64,000 bases of DNA, taken from Arthrobacter globiformis NBRC 12137 (GTDB taxonomy: Bacteria; Actinomycetota; Actinomycetes; Actinomycetales; Micrococcaceae). Where the stretch lies: contig NZ_BAEG01000008.1 of assembly GCF_000238915.1 (NCBI RefSeq), positions 124,001 through 188,000 of the forward strand. The letters are read 5' to 3'. Below the pieces are notes generated by a model, which had not been told where the DNA came from, searched no databases, and saw nothing but the letters and a program-made list of their open reading frames with translations. Both the position numbers and the translations under genes were made by a program. Below, in pieces: positions 1 to 7,618 of the stretch (its first letter is position 1; the number at the start of each line of letters is the position of its first letter).

Positions 1-1
1 G

Positions 2-970
2 GGTACGCTGCTGCGGATCGTCATCACCACCTCCGTGGTCATCGAGGCCGCCCTCGCAATCGCCCTGATCCCGCGCTTCATGGTCCTCGGCGAGCCGTTC
101 TGGCAGTCTGTCTGGCACGGCGTCTTCTACTCGATCTCGTCCTTCAACAACGCCGGCTTCACCCCGCACTCGGACGGCATTGTCCCCTACGAAACAGACC
201 TGTGGATCCTCATTCCGCTCATGCTCGGCGTGTTCCTTGGCAGCCTCGGTTTCCCCGTCGTCATGGTCCTGCAGCAAAACGGGCTCAACTGGAAAAAGTG
301 GAACCTGCACACGAAGCTCACCATCCAGGTCTCGTTCATCCTGCTCGCAGCCGGAACGGTGCTGTGGGCGCTCATGGAGTGGGACAACGCCCGGACCATC
401 GGCAGCATGAACCTCGGTGACAAGATCACGCACTCGCTGTTCGCCTCAGTCATGACCCGCTCCGGCGGCTTCAACCTGGTGGACCAGAACCAGATGGAAT
501 CCACCACCATGCTGCTCACGGACGCCCTGATGTTCGCCGGCGGCGGCTCCGCCTCAACGGCAGGCGGCATCAAGGTCACCACGATCGCCGTCATGTTCCT
601 GGCCATCATCGCCGAGGCCCGCGGTGACGCGGACGTCAAGGTCTACGGCCGCACCATCCCGGAAGGCACCATGCGCGTGGCCATCTCGGTGATCGTCGCC
701 GGCGCCACGCTGGTGTCCGCCTCGGCCTTTCTGCTCCTGCACATCAGCGGCGCCTCCCTGGACCGGGTGCTGTTCGAGACCATTTCAGCCTTCGCCACCG
801 TCGGCCTGAGCACAAACCTCAGCGCCGAGCTGCCGCCGGAGGGCGTCTATGTGCTGTCCGCCCTGATGTTCGCCGGCCGCGTCGGCACCGTCACGCTTGC
901 CGCTGCCCTGGCCCTGCGCCAGCGCAGCCAGCTGTACCACTACCCGGAAGAGAGGCCCATCATTGGCTAA
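2..970 (+). CDS. TrkH/KtrB-family potassium channel subunit, 5'-truncated by window edge
   Basis: This is the C-terminal 322 residues of a K+ uptake membrane subunit; the reading frame is open from base 2, so the start lies outside the window. Three of the four pseudo-repeat filter regions are visible: SFNNAGFTPHSD, VMTRSGGFNLVD and SAFATVGLSTNLS. The glycine-rich gating segment GGGSASTAGGIKVTT lies between the last two. Hydrophobic segments alternate with these loops as expected for the family. The next gene encodes the RCK regulatory subunit and overlaps the stop codon by 8 bases, so the two form one translationally coupled K+ uptake system. KtrB is more likely than TrkH because the partner has a single RCK unit, but that is an inference. 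Confidence 0.93.
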   Translation, partial: GTLLRIVITTSVVIEAALAIALIPRFMVLGEPFWQSVWHGVFYSISSFNNAGFTPHSDGIVPYETDLWILIPLMLGVFLGSLGFPVVMVLQQNGLNWKKWNLHTKLTIQVSFILLAAGTVLWALMEWDNARTIGSMNLGDKITHSLFASVMTRSGGFNLVDQNQMESTTMLLTDALMFAGGGSASTAGGIKVTTIAVMFLAIIAEARGDADVKVYGRTIPEGTMRVAISVIVAGATLVSASAFLLLHISGASLDRVLFETISAFATVGLSTNLSAELPPEGVYVLSALMFAGRVGTVTLAAALALRQRSQLYHYPEERPIIG

Positions 971-1649
971 TTCGTCAGGCGCCCCCAACCGCCCCGCCCA
1001 CAACGCGCCGGTCCTGGTGATCGGGCTGGGCCGCTTCGGTTCCTCCACCGCTGAGCAGCTGGTGAAGCAGGGCCGCGAGGTGCTGGCCATCGAGCGCGAC
1101 AGGTCGCTGGTCCAGAAGTGGTCACCCGTCCTGACCCACGTGGTGGAAGCCGACGCCACCAATATCGACGCGCTGCGCCAGCTGGGCGCGCAGGAATTCA
1201 GTTCGGCCGTGGTGGGGGTGGGCACGTCCATTGAGTCCTCGGTGCTCATCACCGTGAATCTCGTGGACCTCGGCATCGAGCACCTGTGGGTCAAGGCCAT
1301 TACGCCGTCCCACGGCAAGATCCTCACGCGCATCGGCGCCAACCACGTCATCTACCCCGAGGCCGACGCCGGCGTCCGGGCCGCGCACCTGGTCTCCGGG
1401 CGCATGCTGGACTTCATCGAGTTCGACGACGACTTCGCGATCGTGAAGATGTATCCGCCGCGTGAAACGGTTGGTTTCACGCTGGACGAGTCCAAGGTGC
1501 GGTCCAAGTACGGCGTGACGATCGTGGGCGTGAAATCCCCGGGCGAGGACTTCACCTACGCCCGGCCGGAAACCAAGGTGTCCGCCCGCGACATGCTCAT
1601 CGTCTCCGGGCACGTGGACCTGCTGGAGCGGTTCGCCGCCCGGCCGTAA
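963..1649 (+). CDS. KtrA/TrkA-type RCK regulatory subunit of K+ uptake
   Basis: This 228-residue cytoplasmic protein gates the K+ channel encoded just upstream in response to nucleotides. The N-terminal RCK_N Rossmann fold shows VLVIGLGRFGSS at about residues 15-26 followed by an acidic residue (AIERD) that binds the ribose. An RCK_C domain occupies roughly residues 150-225. I chose the TTG start at 963, which overlaps the channel stop codon and has AGAGAGG just upstream. An earlier in-frame start at 897 would lie deep inside the channel gene. It is the last gene of the transcription unit; a long inverted repeat follows. Confidence 0.93.
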   Translation: MANSSGAPNRPAHNAPVLVIGLGRFGSSTAEQLVKQGREVLAIERDRSLVQKWSPVLTHVVEADATNIDALRQLGAQEFSSAVVGVGTSIESSVLITVNLVDLGIEHLWVKAITPSHGKILTRIGANHVIYPEADAGVRAAHLVSGRMLDFIEFDDDFAIVKMYPPRETVGFTLDESKVRSKYGVTIVGVKSPGEDFTYARPETKVSARDMLIVSGHVDLLERFAARP

Positions 1650-1650
1650 C

Positions 1651-1720
1651 GGGAGATTTTGTACAGATACCGTGCCCAAAAAGGGGGGCTTTCACCCGCG
1701 GTATCTGTACAAAAACTCCA
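1651..1720. repeat. Long inverted repeat between convergent ktrA and proC
   Basis: Two perfect 16-base arms, TTTTGTACAGATACCG at 1657-1672 and its complement at 1699-1714, flank a 26-base loop. The match continues outward with one mismatch for a few more bases. The loop holds its own G/C-rich pairing potential (GCCC with GGGC). Lying between two converging genes, it could act as a bidirectional terminator, since a T-run or A-run borders each arm. It may instead be a copy of a dispersed REP-like palindrome, because its arm sequence is unlike ordinary terminators. Confidence 0.75.
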
Positions 1721-1746
1721 ATCCCTGAGGGGAGGCAGGGGCGTGC

Positions 1747-2580
1747 CTAGCCGAGCTGCTTGGTGATCTCGGCGGCGCGGTCGGCTGCGGCGCGGGCGCC
1801 CGCGGCGATGATGGCCGGCATGCCGCGGTCATCGAACGTGGCGATGGCGCGTTCGGTGGTGCCGTTGGGACTGGTCACGGCTTTGCGCAGTGCGGAGGGT
1901 TCCGCACCCGGTTCCGCAAGCATGAGACCTGCCCCGGCGACGGTTTCGCGTGCCAGCAGGAGCGCCAGCTCCTCGTCCAGGCCGAGTTCGACGCCGGCCG
2001 CGGCCATCGCCTCGGCCAGGTAGAACGCGTAGGCCGGACCGGATCCGCTGATGGCGCCCAGGGCGTCCACCTGCTCCTCGGGAATTTCGACGACGGTCCC
2101 CACCGCGCCGAGGATGTCTTTCGCCCGCTGGAGCTGCTCGGGCGAGCAGTTGGTGCCGGCAGACACCGAGACCACGCCGCGGCCCAGCTTCGCCGGGGTG
2201 TTGGGCATCGTCCGGATCACCGGCTGCCCCGGGGGCAGTGCCGCTTCGAGCTGGGCGATGGAGACGGCGGCTGCAACGCTGATAACGATCGCATCCGGAG
2301 ACAGGGAGCCACTGATTTCCCGGGCCAACTCGGCAATGCCCACAGGCTTCACGCCGAGAATCACGACCCCAGCGCCCTTCGCCGCCTGCTTGTTGTTGTC
2401 GGGTTCTTCGCTGCCGGCGATGGCCATGATGCCGGCGTACCGTTCAGCCAGCTCCGCTGCCCGCTCCGCGCGGCGGACGGTGGCCACCACCTCCGTGGGA
2501 TTCGTCCCGCCCTCCAGCAGGCCGCCCAGGATGGCCTCGTTCATTGATCCACAGCCAAGGAATGCGATTCGGTTGCTCAT
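1747..2580 (-). CDS. proC: Pyrroline-5-carboxylate reductase
   Basis: This catalyses the last step of proline synthesis, reducing 1-pyrroline-5-carboxylate with NAD(P)H in the cytoplasm. The 277-residue protein begins with the nucleotide-binding motif IAFLGCGSMNEAILGGLL. Near residue 220 it carries the family signature (ALGAISGSGPAYAFYLAEAM). I chose the ATG at 2580 (MSNRIAFLG), which fits the family N-terminus. GGAG sits only two bases upstream, so the ATG seven codons earlier at 2601 cannot be excluded. It appears monocistronic: the upstream gap of 519 bases holds an RNA candidate on the other strand. Confidence 0.95.
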   Translation of the reverse strand: MSNRIAFLGCGSMNEAILGGLLEGGTNPTEVVATVRRAERAAELAERYAGIMAIAGSEEPDNNKQAAKGAGVVILGVKPVGIAELAREISGSLSPDAIVISVAAAVSIAQLEAALPPGQPVIRTMPNTPAKLGRGVVSVSAGTNCSPEQLQRAKDILGAVGTVVEIPEEQVDALGAISGSGPAYAFYLAEAMAAAGVELGLDEELALLLARETVAGAGLMLAEPGAEPSALRKAVTSPNGTTERAIATFDDRGMPAIIAAGARAAADRAAEITKQLG

Positions 2581-2699
2581 TGCTCCATCATTGCAGTTCA
2601 TGGCTTCGGATGCAGATCGTTGCCATTCACAGGAAGCTCACATGTTGCTCGAAGCATCCACACACCTTCGGCCCCTAACTTAGGTATTACCTCATTGAG

Positions 2700-2793
2700 G
2701 GTGCGAGTGATGAAGCAAGCATGGGGATGCTTGTCAGGCACCGACGGTCTGCAGTGGTTTTGCCCATTTTTTCTGCAGCAGGCCGTCGGTGTC
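2700..2793 (+). ncRNA. Candidate structured RNA, copy A
   Basis: A 43-nt core folds as P1 GGUGC (2700-2704) with GCACC (2738-2742). It encloses an 11-nt one-sided loop GAGUGAUGAAG, a perfect 7-bp hairpin CAAGCAU/AUGCUUG with a GGGG loop, and 4 nt on the return side. The P1 3' strand is also the beginning of a second hairpin: 2737-2747 pairs with 2783-2793 (including a G-U pair) and continues with CUGCAG/CUGCAG, so the two folds exclude each other. Copy B has the same layout with different stem sequences. G-U pairs in both copies favour plus-strand transcription. I do not recognise the family. Confidence 0.55.
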
Positions 2794-2898
2794 TTTGCTT
2801 ATAAGCTTCCGGACGGTTGCCGACGGATTCCCAGCGGGTTTTCAGGTAAATCCCCCAGAACACCCATACTTCCCCACTAGAGTCGTAAACGCCTCACA

Positions 2899-2993
2899 GG
2901 TGCGAGTGATGGAGCCGGTCCTTCGGGGCCGGCGTGGCGCCGGTCGGTTGCAGGAGTGTTCCCCCCAGCTTCTTCTGCGTAACCGGCCGGCGC
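2899..2993 (+). ncRNA. Candidate structured RNA, copy B
   Basis: The 43-nt core matches copy A segment by segment. P1 is GGUGC (2899-2903) with GCGCC (2937-2941), the loop is GAGUGAUGGAG, and a 7-bp hairpin CCGGUCC/GGGCCGG carries a UUCG tetraloop. The return side is CGUG. The stem sequences differ from copy A but still pair, while the 11-nt loop is conserved at 10 of 11 positions. P1 again overlaps a competing hairpin: 2937-2949 pairs with 2981-2993 over 13 bp with one U-G pair, plus an inner GCAG/CUGC. The right arm is the first unit of the adjoining tandem repeat. Confidence 0.55.
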
Positions 2994-3060
2994 TTACTCG
3001 TTTAAAGACCGGCCGGGGCTTACCCGTTTAGAAGACCGGCCGGGCGCCTGCCCGTTCAAG
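2982..3060. repeat. Three tandem 26-27-base repeats
   Basis: Units at 2982-3007, 3008-3034 and 3035-3060 each begin with ACCGGCCGG and continue with a GC-TTAC-CGTTTA-type tail, degenerate in the third unit. The first unit supplies the 3' arm of the competing hairpin of RNA copy B, and the other two units could offer alternative partners for that arm. They end about 40 bases before the ppx stop codon. Confidence 0.8.
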
Positions 3061-3099
3061 GCCCGGGCCCGAGAGGCCACCCCGGTCGGCGGACTAGGC

Positions 3100-4092
3100 C
3101 TAGATCGCCGGCAGGGCCGAGACCTGCGGGACGCCCACGTGCGGCGCCGGCTCCAGCGGACCGTCGAAGACCAGCTGGTCGAGCCGCCGGAGGATGAGGC
3201 CCTCGCGCAGCGCCCACGGGCAGATCTTGATTTTCTTGTACTCAAAGAGCTCCAGTGCCGCTTCAGCCACCAATGCACCGGCGAGGAGCTGGTTGGCACG
3301 CGCCTCAGAGACGCCCGGCAGGTGCAGCCTGTCCTCGGACTTCATGGCAGAGATGCGCTGTGCCCAGATGCCGAGATCGGCGCGGTTCAGGTCGCGCTTC
3401 ACGTACGGGCCCGCGGCGCTGGGTGCTGCCCCGGCAATCCGTGCCAGGGAGCGGAAGGTCTTGGAGGTGCCGGCCAGGACGTTCGCCCTGCCCACCTCGT
3501 TGAAGCTGCGGACCACCGGCTTGAGGGTGGTCCGAATGTAGCGGCGCAGTTCCTTGACGCTCTTCGCGGAGGGCGGATCCTCGTGCAGCCAGTCGCGGGT
3601 CAGCCGGCTCGCACCCAGCGGCACGGAAGTGGCAAGCTCCGGCAGTTCGTCCTGCCCCAGCGCCATTTCGAAGGACCCGCCGCCGATGTCGAAGTTCAGG
3701 ATGGTGCCGGCGCCCCAGCCGTACCAGCGGCGGACGGCGAAGAACGTCATGGACGCTTCCTCGCTGCCCGTGAGCTCCTGCAGCGTGACGGTGGTTTCGT
3801 GCTTTACCCGGGCGAGCACCGCGGGACCGTTGGTGGCCTCGCGAATGGCTGACGTACAGAAGGCCAGCAGGTCGTCGGCCTTGTGCCGCGCCGCGAACTC
3901 CCAGGCCTCAAGCACGAATTCCGTGAGCTCGTGCTGGCCGGCGTCGGTGATGTTGCCGTCCTCGTCCAGGTACTGCACCAGTGAGAGGGGGCGCTTGTGG
4001 GAGGCGAAGGGCACAGGCCGTGCGCCGGGGTGGGCATCCACCAGCAGGAGGTGGACAGTGTTTGAACCGATGTCGAGGACGCCAAGCCGCAT
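3100..4092 (-). CDS. Ppx/GppA-family phosphatase (exopolyphosphatase-type)
   Basis: This 330-residue cytoplasmic enzyme of the ASKHA fold would hydrolyse polyphosphate or pppGpp. The N-terminal phosphate-1 loop is LDIGSNTVHLLLVDA and the phosphate-2 loop is FDIGGGSFEMALG. The catalytic Glu is probably in SAIREATNG. The short form without a C-terminal HD domain resembles the mycobacterial short exopolyphosphatases, and the end REGLILRRLDQL is typical. The ATG at 4092 gives the expected MRLGVLDIGSN start. The gene is followed on the same strand, across the gap, by proC. Confidence 0.92.
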   Translation of the reverse strand: MRLGVLDIGSNTVHLLLVDAHPGARPVPFASHKRPLSLVQYLDEDGNITDAGQHELTEFVLEAWEFAARHKADDLLAFCTSAIREATNGPAVLARVKHETTVTLQELTGSEEASMTFFAVRRWYGWGAGTILNFDIGGGSFEMALGQDELPELATSVPLGASRLTRDWLHEDPPSAKSVKELRRYIRTTLKPVVRSFNEVGRANVLAGTSKTFRSLARIAGAAPSAAGPYVKRDLNRADLGIWAQRISAMKSEDRLHLPGVSEARANQLLAGALVAEAALELFEYKKIKICPWALREGLILRRLDQLVFDGPLEPAPHVGVPQVSALPAI

Positions 4093-4174
4093 CCTGCCAT
4101 TATTCCCCCCGCCGGCGCAGCGGACGCAACCCGTCGCTTACATTGCGGGCATTAGTTTGCGGACGGCCGCGGGG

Positions 4175-4624
4175 TTACTCGCCCTCGAGTCCGGCGGGGT
4201 TGGGGTCCACTTCATCGGCGCGCTTGAAATCGCGCTTGATGTTGGCGATGCCCTCGGGGTTGATCTCAAAGCCGTAGGCCGCGCCCGGGTTGATGACCAT
4301 GCCCAGCTCATCGCCGATGTTGGCGATGATCGCAGCGCCCTGGGTGCCCAGCACGTTCGGCGCGGCCTCCAGGTACTGCGTGTCCACCCGGCTGGGGTGC
4401 GAGAACACGGCAAGAACCGGCTGGCCGTCCGCGTTGCCCAGCACCAGCGGCTCAACCTGCGAGTCCTCGCCCTCGAGCGCGTCGGAACTGATGATGTAGA
4501 CCTCGTTGTTGAGGAACGAGAGGATCACGTCCACCGGGTCTGCGTCCGGCTGGCCGCCCCGGGCCAGCTTCTCTTCAAGGTCGTTCAGCGGCGTGATGTC
4601 TGCGGGTTCCGGCTGTTCAGTCAT
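4175..4624 (-). CDS. SseB-family protein
   Basis: The 149-residue protein matches the SseB N-terminal-domain family, whose molecular role in Actinobacteria is not established. Visible traits are an acidic composition, the segment DPVDVILSFLNNEVYIISS and a conserved PVLAVFSHPSRVDTQYLE core, then a glycine-rich end (GAAYGFEINPEG). No signal peptide or membrane segment is seen. It sits 82 bases downstream of ppx and is followed by topA, all on the minus strand. I assign only family membership, not a function. Confidence 0.8.
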   Translation of the reverse strand: MTEQPEPADITPLNDLEEKLARGGQPDADPVDVILSFLNNEVYIISSDALEGEDSQVEPLVLGNADGQPVLAVFSHPSRVDTQYLEAAPNVLGTQGAAIIANIGDELGMVINPGAAYGFEINPEGIANIKRDFKRADEVDPNPAGLEGE

Positions 4625-4720
4625 GCATCTACTCGACCACGTTGCAGTCCACGGCGCAATTCCGGCAGCACCAGTAAAGCCCGCCGAGACCTTGGTTTCG
4701 GCGGGCTCGACCAGCGGGAT

Positions 4721-7444
4721 CTACTTTTTCGCAGCGGCCTTCCTTGCCGGGGCCTTGCGCGTGGTGGTGCGCTTAACCGGGCCCTTGGCCCGCTTTTCGG
4801 CGAGAAGTTCGACGGCGCGTTCCCGGGTCAGTTCCTCCAGCGAGGTGCTGCGGGGGACGGTGATGTTGGTGATGCCGTCGGTGATGTACGGACCGAAGCG
4901 GCCCTCCTTCACCACAATGTTCTTCTCCGACACGGGGTCCGGACCGAACTCGGCCAGCGGCGGCACGGCCGCGCGGGCACCGCGCTGCTTGGGCTGGGAG
5001 TAGATTTCCAGCGCCTGCTCCAGCGTGATGGTGAAGATTTCCTCTTCCGAGCCGATGGACCGCGAGTCCGTGCCCTTCTTCAGGTACGGACCGAAGCGGC
5101 CGTTCTGCACCGTGATCGGGTTGCCCTCGGCGTCCTCACCGAGGACCCGCGGAAGGCTCATGAGCTGCAGCGCCTCGTCCAGCGTGACTGATTCCACGGT
5201 CATTGACTTGAACAAGGAACCGGTGCGCGGCTTGGCCTTGACGGGCTTCTTCGGCGGCTTGGGCTTGCCGTTCTTGTAGTACTCGACCGGCAGGTTGGCC
5301 AGCTGCTCCTCGGTCATCTCCGGGATGATCTCGGTGACGTAGGCGCCGTACCGGCCGTTCTTGGCAACCACCGTGTGGCCGGTGTGGGGATCGGTACCCA
5401 GGACCCGTTCCTCCGGGGCCGCGGTTTCCATGAGCTCCACTGCCTTGGCGGCGGTGAGCTCGTCCGGGGCAAGGTCCTCCGGGACGTTGGCGCGGGCGGA
5501 CTCCACTACTTCGCCGGTCTTGGGGTCCACCGTGGGAAGCGAGCTCTCCAGGTAGGGGCCGAACTTGCCGACGCGCAGCGTGATGCCGTCCGCGATGGGC
5601 ACGGAGTTGATCTCGCGGGCGTCGATCTCACCCAGGTTGTTCACGATGCTCAGCAGGCCGGGATCGGCATCTTCACCGTAGTAGAAGTGCTTGAGCCAGG
5701 CGGCGCCCACGGCCTGGCCGTTGGCGATCTTGTCCAGGTCGCCTTCCATGTCGGCCGTGAACTCGTAATCCACATAGTCCGTGAAGTGCTGTTCGAGGAG
5801 GCGCACCACGGAGAACGCAATCCAGCTCGGCACCAGGGCTGAGCCCTGCTTCCGCACGTAGCCGCGGTCCTGGATGGTGGAGATCGTGGAGGCGTACGTG
5901 GACGGGCGTCCGATGCCCTTCTTTTCCAGCTCGGCGGTCAGGGAGGCTTCCGTGTAGCGCGGCGGCGGCGAGGTCTCGTGGCCGACGGCGATGATCTCCG
6001 AGGCGGTCAGCCCGTCACCCTTCGCGACGTTCGGCAGACGGCGGGCCTCGTCGGAGTCGTCGTCGCCGCGGCTTTCGTCCTTGCCCTCTTCATAGGCGGC
6101 CAGGAAGCCGGGGAACGTGATGACGGTGCCGGAGGCGGAGAATTCGGCGTCGCGGCCGTCAGTGGCCACCGCACCCAGGCGGATGGTGGCCGTGGAGCCC
6201 TTGGCATCGCCCATCTGGGAGGCGACGGTGCGCTTCCAGATCAGCTCATAGAGCCGGAACTCGTCGCCGCTGAGCTGCTTGGCAACCTGGGCGGGGGTGC
6301 GGAAAGAGTCGCCGGCGGGGCGGATGGCCTCGTGGGCCTCCTGCGCGTTGGCAGCCTTGCTGGTGTAGACGCGCGGCGACTGCGGAACGTATTCGGGGCC
6401 GTACAGCTCGGCAGCCTGGCGGCGCGCGGCCGTGACGGCCTCGTCGCTCAGCGCCGAGGAGTCCGTACGCATATAGGTGATGTAGCCGTTCTCGTACAGC
6501 CGCTGGGCGATCTGCATGGTGCTCTTGGACGAGAACCGCAGCTTGCGGCCGGCCTCCTGCTGCAGCGTGGAGGTGGTGAAGGGCGCGGCGGGGCGGCGCG
6601 TGTACGGCTTGGTGTCCACCGAGCGGACGCGGAAATCGGCGTCCTGCAGGGCGGCGGCCAGGGAGGTGGCGAGTTCCTCGTTGAGGTGCGCAACGTTGCG
6701 CGAGGTGAGTTCGCCGTCGTCGTTAAAGTCCCGTCCGGTGGCCACCTTGGCGCCGTCAACGGCAGCAAGCTTGGCCTTGAACGAGCCGGAATCGGCACCG
6801 AACTGCCCGGTCAGGTCCCAGTAGGACGCGGACTTGAACGCCATGCGCTCGCGTTCGCGGTCCACCACCATGCGCGTGACCACGGACTGCACGCGGCCGG
6901 CCGACAGTCCGCGCGCCACCTTGCGCCACAGTACCGGGGAGATCTCGTAGCCGTAGAGGCGGTCCAGGATGCGGCGGGTTTCCTGCGCGTCAACGAGGGC
7001 GGCGTCGACGTCGCGCAGGTTATCCATGGCGCGGTGGATGGCTTCCTTGGTGATTTCGCCGAAGGTCATCCGGTAGACGGGGACCTTGGGCTTCAGGACC
7101 TCCAGGAGGTGCCACGCGATGGCTTCGCCTTCGCGGTCCCCATCAGTTGCGAGATAGAGCGCGTCAGCGTCTTTGAGCTGGGCCTTGAGCTCGGCCACCT
7201 TTTTCTTCTTGTCCGGGGAGACGACGTAGTAGGGCTTGAAGTCGTTTTCGACGTCGACGGCGAACTTGCCCAGGGAGGTCTTCTTCAGGTCCGCGGGGAG
7301 CTCGGACGGCTGCGGCAGGTCGCGGATGTGACCGATGGAGGCCTCAACAATGAAGCCCTCGCCCAGGTACTTGGCGATGGTCTTGCTCTTGGCCGGAGAC
7401 TCCACAATCACGAGTTTCTTGCCGGTTTTGGCCTTGCTTGGCAC
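4721..7444 (-). CDS. topA: DNA topoisomerase I
   Basis: This type IA topoisomerase of 907 residues relaxes negative supercoils. The TOPRIM domain starts at residue 9 with LVIVESPAKSKTIAKYLG and has the metal-binding DGDREGEAIAW at about 101-111. The catalytic tyrosine is Tyr324 in YITYMRTDSS. The C-terminal part lacks Cys4 zinc fingers. Instead it has repeated glycine/aromatic units (KFGPYLESS, NGRYGAYVTE, NGRFGPYLKK, EGRFGPYITDG), ending in a Lys/Arg/Ala tail as in other actinobacterial TopA. A perfect 12-bp palindrome lies 66 bases upstream of the start. Confidence 0.98.
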   Translation of the reverse strand: MPSKAKTGKKLVIVESPAKSKTIAKYLGEGFIVEASIGHIRDLPQPSELPADLKKTSLGKFAVDVENDFKPYYVVSPDKKKKVAELKAQLKDADALYLATDGDREGEAIAWHLLEVLKPKVPVYRMTFGEITKEAIHRAMDNLRDVDAALVDAQETRRILDRLYGYEISPVLWRKVARGLSAGRVQSVVTRMVVDRERERMAFKSASYWDLTGQFGADSGSFKAKLAAVDGAKVATGRDFNDDGELTSRNVAHLNEELATSLAAALQDADFRVRSVDTKPYTRRPAAPFTTSTLQQEAGRKLRFSSKSTMQIAQRLYENGYITYMRTDSSALSDEAVTAARRQAAELYGPEYVPQSPRVYTSKAANAQEAHEAIRPAGDSFRTPAQVAKQLSGDEFRLYELIWKRTVASQMGDAKGSTATIRLGAVATDGRDAEFSASGTVITFPGFLAAYEEGKDESRGDDDSDEARRLPNVAKGDGLTASEIIAVGHETSPPPRYTEASLTAELEKKGIGRPSTYASTISTIQDRGYVRKQGSALVPSWIAFSVVRLLEQHFTDYVDYEFTADMEGDLDKIANGQAVGAAWLKHFYYGEDADPGLLSIVNNLGEIDAREINSVPIADGITLRVGKFGPYLESSLPTVDPKTGEVVESARANVPEDLAPDELTAAKAVELMETAAPEERVLGTDPHTGHTVVAKNGRYGAYVTEIIPEMTEEQLANLPVEYYKNGKPKPPKKPVKAKPRTGSLFKSMTVESVTLDEALQLMSLPRVLGEDAEGNPITVQNGRFGPYLKKGTDSRSIGSEEEIFTITLEQALEIYSQPKQRGARAAVPPLAEFGPDPVSEKNIVVKEGRFGPYITDGITNITVPRSTSLEELTRERAVELLAEKRAKGPVKRTTTRKAPARKAAAKK

Positions 7445-7509
7445 AGTGCTCCTACAGAAAAAGGTTGCTCGGGCAGATCAGCCCATATTGGCCTAGTTCA
7501 CCATATTTT

Positions 7510-7521
7510 GCAGAATTCTGC
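7510..7521. promoter_or_regulatory. Perfect palindrome upstream of topA
   Basis: GCAGAATTCTGC is a perfect 12-base palindrome set in an A/T-rich patch of the 174-base space between topA and the ArsR-like gene, both on the minus strand. It is placed where a topA operator could be, but no regulator can be named from sequence. Confidence 0.3.
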
Positions 7522-7618
7522 GCTGTCATGTGGAAAACGGTGGCCCCCATCACGGCCGGGACTGCCCGCCGCCCGGCCGGGTCCCCGCGGGCCGGCACAG
7601 ACCCGTCCGCCACGCCCG

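Larger units (their letters stand above)
2581..3099. other. 519-base gene-free stretch holding RNA motifs and a minisatellite
   Basis: No credible protein-coding ORF is seen here. From left to right it holds the proC upstream region, a near-palindrome AGGTATTACCT at 2681-2691, structured-RNA copy A (2700-2793), structured-RNA copy B (2899-2993) and three tandem 26-27-base repeats (2982-3060). The plus strand has no gene downstream, because ppx converges from the other side. Confidence 0.7.

Noticed and set aside
2700-2941. Motifs considered as known riboswitches (glycine, cobalamin, SAM, c-di-GMP, fluoride, ydaO)
   Set aside because: None of the conserved cores of these families that I know can be found, and no downstream gene exists on that strand.
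2982-3060. Short spaced repeats considered as a CRISPR array
   Set aside because: The repeats are directly tandem without unique spacers, only three units are present, and no cas gene is nearby.
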